Shown: in pieces, positions 56,537-64,000 of the stretch
How the letters are laid out: each line of letters opens with the position of its first letter
How positions within the stretch are numbered: the first letter of the stretch is position 1
Assembly (NCBI GenBank): GCA_029990175.1
Contig: JARKIP010000035.1
Location: forward strand, 38,950,001 to 39,014,000
Direction: 5' to 3'
DNA length: 64,000 nt
From: Petunia secreta
Taxonomy: Eukaryota; Streptophyta; Magnoliopsida; Solanales; Solanaceae
The notes under the pieces: model-generated
The model's input: the letters and a program-made list of their open reading frames with translations, nothing else
What the model was told of the DNA's origin: nothing
Database searches by the model: none
Translations under genes and position numbers: made by a program

Positions 56537-59500
56537 ATGGAAGAAGAATTGCTGCGTAGCAAAGCTCCTACAACACCTCTTCTTGTAATGAGTATATTTA
56601 CAGCTGCTTGCGGTTCTATAGCCTATGGATTTGCTGTAAGTATCCATATATATTATTACAGACAGTAGTTCCATATATTAGTAAATGGCGGGTGACTCTC
56701 TTCACCATATACTGATATATCTACAGTGGGTAACCAAAAGATACCTATCTACATCCATGCCCAAACCATCCTCTGCTGTAAAACTCATTCTATCAACAGT
56801 TAATATGGCATACTCCCTCCGTCCCATTTTATGACTTGGAACCGATTTTAACAAAGAAAGAAGACTTAAAAGATTTGGTAGAAATTTGTGTGGCTGTAAA
56901 TCATTTCATAAAAGTTAAATTATTTCTACTTATAGAAATATGACATTCTTTTTGGGACGCACTCAAAAGGAACAGGGGGTATACTGTAACAACCAGAGAT
57001 CTCAAACTAAAATTTGATGGTTTGAAGTGACACAAACAATTTATGATGATACACTTCAGATTTTTGAATTTAGATTTTAGGTATAGCACTCTATGCATAT
57101 ATGAGTAAGTATCTCTTGATGTATAAACTTCATCAATGAATCAACGAATAATCTTCAGTTTTTTACAAGGCAATTAGTTTGTGCTCATGAATTTGCATTA
57201 GTTTATTTGTTTTTTATGTTCATATTCTAGGTCGGATATTCATCTCCAGCCGAAGTGGGGATCATGGATGACCTGGGTCTGTCTCTTGCAGATGTATGCC
57301 ACTGTTATTTTCATTTATCATTAGTCTCAGACCTGGTGACTCTTCTCTAGTAATGCTAATTACAATTGTTTTGGGAAATACCTACATCACATGGATGAAA
57401 TAAATGCGTTTCTGTACCAACCTCTTTCCTGTAAATAGACGAATATAGTTATGTATATGTAGAATCCATGTTTATGTTGTGTCTCAGTTTAGGTAAGGGG
57501 TCGTTTTGTTCTTATCAGTTATGAATAGCCTGGAAATGTATCTTTCCCTTTATCAGCAAAGAAAAAGAGGAAGAGGTAGACATGAAGGTGGCTACCAAGT
57601 GTAACCAGGATAGTATCAAATGCTGTATAGATTCCCCCCAAAACGTCCCTGCTAACTTGAGCACATCATACAGTTCCACATCCAAGCAACTGTTTTACTG
57701 TGTATTCATATGCGCGTTTTCAACTACTGGTAGTGTGTTAATGAATGTATGGAGCTCTATATTGCTCTGTGTATGTGTTAAAAAATCTGAAAATGAACCC
57801 AAGTCAATAGTGAGTGCTTATCCTCAGGAAGTTTCTTGAAGCACTTGCACATTAAAAGTTGGGTTGCCTTTTGAAAATCCTCAAGATACTGCTTTCTTTA
57901 TGTGTTTAATATGGTTAATTAATGGCAGAGGTGCATGATCATGTCTTACAAGCAAACCACGCAATTCACAAGGAGTAGTGTGTTTTTGATGTCGCAGCTA
58001 CTAGATAAAGTAGTCATCAAGTAAACCATCTTGAGTTTTAAACTTGTTTACTGACGTCACGGCGTATTTATTCTCATATAATAAATGGTGCGGCACAGTG
58101 CTAATGAATTTAACCAAGTGAATACCTTAAATTAGTTTTTACACCTCATTGTCTGATACTCTTATCTTCGACCTCATTCTGAAGTATTCAGCGTTTGGTT
58201 CAATGCTAACACTTGGAGGAACCGTTGGGGCCTTCATCAGTGGCAAAGTAGCAGAGACTGTTGGCCGAAGAGTTGTATGTTATTTTCTTTTCTTGACCTA
58301 GCTTCCAAAATGTTTATGCTTGTTATATTTCCTCTTGAGTTGCTAATTTGATGCATTCCTCGTTGCAGACAATGTGGCTGTTAGAGTTATGTTTTATCAT
58401 AGGGTGGCTTTCCATAATATTTGCAAAGGTGTGTTCCATACTCTCTGCTTTTCTCATATTTAGCTGTTAGGACTAGAGGTATCTGTTGATTTTCGGATGA
58501 TACGAGACCATTCTAAAGTTCTACTACGTGTTGAAACTAATCTAACAAAGAATAATTGATACTACATGGCTTGTGCCTCATTAATGCACTCACTATACGA
58601 TCCTAATTTGTATTTTATTGCTACTTTCTTAAAGCTTGAAATTTTCATGGTTATCAATTATCATAACTAAGATGACGAGCAAAAGTTAAGTGGAAAAGAG
58701 AGAGACGGAAAGCTCTCTCTATCGCAATAAAGGCTGCTTGCTAGGCTCTTAGATTGGCTTGTGAATGATCCCATCCCGAGGAGGAAAGATTTGCTTCTTT
58801 CATACTTCTTCCTGCTACGCCCTTTCTTTCCCACCGCTCCGTTGGGGGCCTTTTCTTCTCACTTGGGAGATGCGAGTTGAAAGAAGAGGAGATTCTATCA
58901 GTTAATCACCATCCCTTCCTCTAATGAATCCAATTTTCTTAATTAGGATTGTATAGCAGAGTGATTCCTTTATGACAATTCGTCTAGTCCGATCGAGAAA
59001 CCTGCACCCAAAGTGCTTACATAGCCGGTCCTTAATCTTTAGAGTAGATATCTTTTATAGGATAATCCGTCCATTGCCGAGTCTCTGTGTCTGAAGGTTA
59101 TCCCTAGATTTACCATAACATGTTTTGACTACTTGTTTAAAGAATGTTTGGTGGCTCAATGCTGGAAGATTATTGATGGGAGTCGGAGCTGGACTTCATT
59201 GTTATGTGGTAAACTTCGAAAATTTTCTAAACACTCCCTATGTTCCTCTTTAATAAAAAGTATAATCAAATTGCCATCATAAGCAGGCACCAATATATGT
59301 AGCAGAAATAACGCCTAAGAATATCCGAGGTGGATCTACAGCTGCTGTTACGGTAATTGAACTAATGCACATTGCTAAGCTGGATTTGTGAACCTAAACC
59401 TATTTAATATGGTAAAATTAGATTGCTGAATTTGCAGTTTACAGTGTCTTGTGCCTTTTCTGTGATGTTCTTTGTTGGGAACTTCTTCACCTGGCGCAAG

Positions 59501-62139
59501 TTGGCTGTAATTGGTAACATGCTGGAATTAAAGTGTGAAATACTGAAGGAAAGATGCCACTTTTGTGGTTTGAGAACGTTGCTTCCTTATGACTTGCAAT
59601 TTTGGTTACATTTCAGGAGTCATCCCTTGCTTTATTCAGGTGCTCTGCATATTCTTCATTCCAGAGTCCCCTAGGTGGTTGGTAAGTTTCAATAGGACTT
59701 TTCATGCCCTTTAGCTAAGCCAGCCAAGGGAAACTTCAGGATGCTTACTTTTAAGTACTGCAGGCAAAGGTTGGTAAAGGAAATGAGGTTGAAGCAACTT
59801 TAAGATGTCTAAGAGGGGATAAATCTGATGTTTCTCAAGAAGCTGATGAAATCAATGTAACAACTCAACCGTTTACATAAGGAGAGTTATTCTGTTAGCA
59901 GCCACCAGCATTGATTTTTGATTCTATGCTTTTGCTTTGTTTTGGTTAAGGACTACACAGAGACCTTTCAGCAGCTGTCCGTGTCCGGATTTCTGGACGT
60001 ATTCAACCGAAGATATGCTCATTCGCTCATTGTAAGAAGCAGAGATTAACAAGTATGGGACTATCTTCTAATTACTTGGCATAACTTCTTACTTGCATTT
60101 TATGCTACACTTGTTAGGTTGGAGTTGGTTTAATGCTTCTGGTACAATTTGGGGGGACAGATGCGATTTCCTCTTTTGCTGGTTCAATATTCAGTGCTGC
60201 GGGTGAGTCCTAATCCACCTATCTTGGGGTTAATAAGATGGAATGACAGCTTTTGCAGGAGCTAAAAAATATGAATTTATATCCAATGGCAAGGTTGTTC
60301 AACTGGTGTTGCCTCTACAATGATGGCGATGATCCAGGTTTATCACTCTTCCTAAGTAACTTTTAAGTAAATGCTTCTTGAAACAATTCAAAATAACGAA
60401 AATCTTGTTTCAGCTTCCTTTTGCTGCTTTTAGCGTAGTATTGATGGATAAAACTGGACGGCGCCCACTTCTGATGGTACACATAAAAAATTTCCAACCT
60501 TTATAGCATAGCTGGATTGGAAGATCAGCAATAAAATTCTTGCAGGTTACAGCAACTGGAGCATGCTTAGGAATCTTCCTTGCTGGATTGGGTTTTCTCT
60601 TTAAGGTATTTCAAATGGATATTTCAAGCCCTCATCAGCTGCTACTGGTATTATAACTATTATCTTAAAAGACTTGCCTTTTGCTGAGCAGGATTATCAT
60701 CAGTCAAAAGAGCTCACTGCCACATTGGTGCTGACCGGAATACTGGTGCCAATATTACTCCTTTTTGTTTGGTTAACCTCTGCTTATATCGATCAAAAAC
60801 GTGTTTTCTTTTGCAGTCAATTCTATATCATTGGGATATTCTACTACACTAGGCATATACCCATGCTTATAAATGGATCACAGAAACTCACAAACCTTTG
60901 GTCTATCTTCAAGTGGTTTACCAAAGATGTGGGTAAATGAAGTTTCCTTGCTTATCTGGAAAAAAGACAACCTAAAAAACTATGATAATTTCTAATGATC
61001 TATCTATAAGGGTCGTGCAAATAGTAAGTAATTCTGCCCTGGCCTAGGCCTACAGAAATGCCCATAAAGGGACCACAGGAAACTTATAATCATCTGCTCT
61101 GGATATATCACTGAACGTTGATTATTATACTCCAACAAGAACAACGTATCCTGTATAATCCTACTGGTGGAGTCTGGGGAGGGTGAGAATGTACCCATAC
61201 CTTGCCCCTACCTTGAGTAAGGTAGTGAGGCTGTGATATTTAAAGCCGTTTACCACAGATGTGGATTGCTGAATCTTGCTTTCTTATCCAAGTAAATAAA
61301 CATACAAGTTCAATAAAAATAAGAAAAAAGAAAAAGGGCTAAAGATGTGAGAAGGTAGTAGTAATGTGTAATAATTTAGCATGATCTGGCTGTACGCGGC
61401 AATATTAGATGCTACCTCATTTGTCCATCTGAAGTCGCAATCAGTAGCATAATTTTCCTACAAGGGAGGTTCTTGTATAACCTCCAGGATCAATCTTTAG
61501 CTTTCCATCGTTCTCAAATGCATATTGTGCCAATTTGAAGGTTCTTGTACAACCTTATCCTCTTCTAAATCAAGCTCCAGGTGGTAAAAATATTAGAATG
61601 AATCAGTCAATCCACTTCTGATGATATTTTTTCCTTAATCAGGTCTATTCTGCATGTTTCTCTGCTGGCATGGGTGGTACACCATGGGTTATCATGTCAG
61701 AGGTAGTATAAATTTCGGCAATCAGTCATGGAGTTAGCATATAAGTACTCTTTGCTAAGATAGATTCGTAAGCTGAATGACTTCTATTCATTCAGATATT
61801 TCCTATAAACATAAAGGGAGCAGGTGGAACTTTAGTGACATTAGGCAATTGGTGTAGCTCCTGGATTGTGACCTATGCTTTTAACTTCTTATTTCAATGG
61901 AGCTCTGCAGGTGATTTGTTGTTCTCTCTTGCTCAAATTGTTTGTATCTATTTTTTTTCCTGTTATTGTTGAAGTCTTTTATTGATCAACTAATTAAGCT
62001 GCAAATTAATTTATCAGGTGTATTCTTTATGTTTGCATTTGTTTGTGGCTCAATTGTTTTCTTCGTCGCAAAACTGGTGCCTGAGACAAAGGGACGGACG
62101 TTAGAAGAAATTCAAGCGTCGATGACATTATATCAGTGA
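56537..62139 (+). CDS. ERD6-like monosaccharide transporter, 18 exons
   Basis: Exons: 56537-56635, 57231-57293, 58185-58274, 58369-58428, 59143-59208, 59287-59352, 59438-59513, 59617-59681, 59764-59856, 59951-60031, 60118-60202, 60294-60337, 60414-60476, 60546-60605, 60692-60745, 61643-61702, 61796-61910, 62018-62139. All introns are GT-AG, phases agree and the sum is 1,362 nt: 453 residues. Major-facilitator sugar-porter marks: ETVGRR after TM2, GRLLMGVGAGLHCYVAPIYV in TM4-5, PESPRWL after TM6, DKTGRRPLL after TM8, PWVIMSEIFP in TM10 and PETKGRT after TM12. Twelve membrane segments are expected. ERD6-like proteins export glucose or other hexoses across tonoplast or plasma membrane. The N-terminus (MEEELLRSKAPTTPLL) is shorter than usual; an upstream coding exon is possible. 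No disabling change seen. Confidence 0.9.
56813..56979. mobile_element. Stowaway-like MITE in intron 1
   Basis: CTCCCTCCGTCCCATTTTAT at the left and a diverged inverted end (CCCCCTGTTCC on the reverse strand), with TA on both sides. Confidence 0.65.
58676..59105. other. Possible organelle-derived insert in intron 4
   Basis: A block of higher GC than the rest of the intron, with CCACCGCTCCGTTGGGGGCC and AAAGGCTGCTTGCTAGGCTC, which resemble plant mitochondrial intergenic sequence from memory. No termini are visible. Confidence 0.3.
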
Positions 62140-62960
62140 TGGATAAGGCAGATTATTACTAGACCCAATCATGATAAACTAAATCTCGATGATATTAATA
62201 ATTTAACTAATTTTTTTTTGTCCATTTTAACAATATTTACAACATGATAGAAATATCATTGATGTGTCCTGTAAAAGTTATATATCTGATTTATACCAAG
62301 TCTAATGAAATGAGTTTTACAATATACGATAACACGAAGTTCAGACAAGTTGGAAAAGAAAATGAAAATCTAAGATTGACAGAAGAATTCCAGAATAAAC
62401 TAATACCTAAAGCCATTGAATAACATAAATAAGTTTGCCTCTATGTTGTAAGTTGTGAAACGCAAAGTTGTAAGTTGTGAAGGCAAAGCTGAAGTTCTGC
62501 ACATACAAAAGGTTAATGCCTCTAGTTATCTAGTATTAGTGAATCTATCCATGCTTCGTGCGGTAAGAAAAGATCTCGTTTGATTTATAATATTTTTTTA
62601 AATAACACTGGAACAGAACTAAGAGTATTTTCTATTTTAGTTATTTAAAATATTATATTTAGCTTCAAATTCAAATGCATTAGATTTTATATATTAATCA
62701 TTTAGGGGCCATTTGTTTTTATTAAGATTAAGATACCTGAATCTGGATACACATATGATTATTAGGATATTGTATCTACGCCTGAATATTAAGTAATAAA
62801 ACTTGTTTGTTTATTCAACATCTGAACGAGTATAATTTTATTTTATTTGAAAAAATTAAAAATCATAAATAAATTACTACATTCACAACTTTCAACTCGT
62901 GCTGTCAAGTGCCAATGAGATATATAATTATCTCCACCATCGTAGCCATGCATATCCACT
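62140..62960. other. 3' flank of the transporter gene
   Basis: AT-rich, with possible polyadenylation signals such as AATAATTTAAC near 62190. No ORF supported. Confidence 0.5.
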
Positions 62961-64000
62961 ATAAAATTGAACTTTAAGATTCTCCATTCTCCATTGAAAC
63001 ACCTATTTAATCTTCAAAACTCGAATTCAAAGGAAAAAAAAAATCAATTTTTGATTCAATTTTTTCCCAAAAATCAATTCCACCACCTACCTCACTATCG
63101 AACACATCATTTTAACAAGCAGTTGCACTCCACTCCAGAACTAACTACTCCAGAAACTATATGAAATGCTCCTATACATTTCTAAGCTCCTATACATTTC
63201 ACAAGAAACTAGAAACAAAATTCACCATAACTTCCTCATACACAGAACAGCTCTCCACTCCAGAACTAACTACTCTTTCTATCTTGAAATAGACATAAAC
63301 CTCAGCAACTACACTACTGCATCTAGACAGCAGCTGAACTCCTCTACCCCTCCTTGACAAACCTAACTATCTACAACTAACCTGCATCCAACTAAAAATA
63401 TACCCATACTTCCCTGAATATGCAACATCACAACCAAACCCTAAATCACCTTTCAAACTCCAAGAAAGAACCTGCAAACACCCAAATACCATAGCAAACT
63501 TGCAACACTCCCTCATTCTCATACCTCACCTGAAACAGCCTAAACACCTTCACCAACTGCAGATCTCCATAACAACAACAGCAACAACCACCTGCACCAC
63601 CAGAGAACTGCTTCACAACTCCCTGAACTCCCTCATTTAAACCTGCAATACCAGGACCTAAACTACCTACATAACAACAACATTCCATGAGGACAACCTG
63701 AAACAAACCCCAGCCATGATAACTAACTGCTACTCCTACTCTCTCTACAAAGCTGAACTACTTTCCCACAGCTACCAAGACTCCATGAATCAGCTAAACC
63801 AACAACAAAAAACAAAGCTAAACTGAACATCATAAATCTCAACATTTAACATAGCAAAACCTGAAGAGATAGAGACTGGAAAACTAAAAGAGCAATAGAG
63901 AAAACTGAAACAGAATTAACCAAGATATTAAGCAGGTTGTAGCGAAGACAAAAGGCCAACTTTAAGACCATTTAAATGAACACAAAAACAACCCCCATGC
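62961..64000. other. G-poor, A/C-rich gene-free stretch
   Basis: The plus strand is rich in A and C and poor in G over about 1 kb, with a short direct repeat CCACTCCAGAACTAACTACT (about 63131 and 63253). Open frames here (plus 62967-63357, minus 63446-63706) have no recognisable product. Confidence 0.5.

Noticed and set aside
57582..57839. 85-codon ORF in intron 2 of the transporter
   Set aside because: No homology recognised, no codon or splice support, and it lies wholly within an intron.
60674..60940. 88-codon ORF in the transporter gene
   Set aside because: It is exon 15 reading through its GT donor into intron 15; the conserved VYSACFSAGMGG segment resumes at 61643.

Overview
The window reads as plant nuclear DNA, most likely a dicot (Solanaceae is my guess, not shown). 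One intact host gene, an 18-exon ERD6-like sugar transporter with GT-AG introns, sits at the right end. Almost everything else is transposable-element DNA stacked in nests. No bacterial-type operons, rRNA genes, tRNA genes or CRISPR arrays were seen.

Layout. (1) 1-7592: minus-strand Ty3/gypsy element A (69-6558), which has gag and protease but no polymerase, lies inside the 3' end of a plus-strand gypsy element E (pol scraps at 1-68 and 6559-6698, LTR at 6699-7400). E abuts the tip of a Tat/Ogre-type LTR (7401-7592). (2) 7593-11900: a decayed Ty1/copia reverse transcriptase relic, a solo LTR of the E family, a Tourist-like MITE and microsatellites. (3) 11990-30704 and 50545-54640: one broken Mutator-like (MULE) domain. 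It holds a decayed Ulp1-type protease gene, a decayed MuDR transposase, and between them a set of very short coiled-coil genes, each with its own TATA box. (4) LTR element B (12321-21754) sits in the 5'-UTR intron of the Ulp1-like gene and itself contains element C (14637-18950), which keeps RT, RNase H and integrase but has lost gag, protease and PBS. (5) LTR element D (30705-50544, TSD TTTTC) splits the MULE domain. Inside D, exactly at its polypurine tract/3' LTR junction, sits a 15-kb minus-strand Tat/Ogre-type element T (34772-49818, TSD ATGAT) with 3.8-kb LTRs and only a gag gene. (6) 54641-64000: MITEs, the sugar transporter gene (56537-62139) and a gene-free, G-poor tail.

The main candidates for something undescribed are these. 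First, elements A, B and D are deletion-type relatives in which a shared, unrecognised acidic ORF stands where polymerase should be, while nested element C is the reverse case (polymerase only). Second, A, B, C and D carry GC-rich hairpin arrays in the LTR upstream of the TATA box, and A, B and D carry a second array in the 5' leader; loops and some stem pairs differ between families while pairing is kept. Third, the MULE domain carries a family of 70-150 residue coiled-coil mini-genes, two pairs of them divergent, with a common C-terminal core, a TATA box 65-85 bp upstream of ATG and a related repeat near their 3' ends. Fourth, GAACAT/ATGTTC hexamers are strongly over-represented in the non-coding parts of the MULE domain.

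All family assignments come from motifs read by eye. TSDs, PBSs, LTR termini and exon phases were read directly from the sequence.
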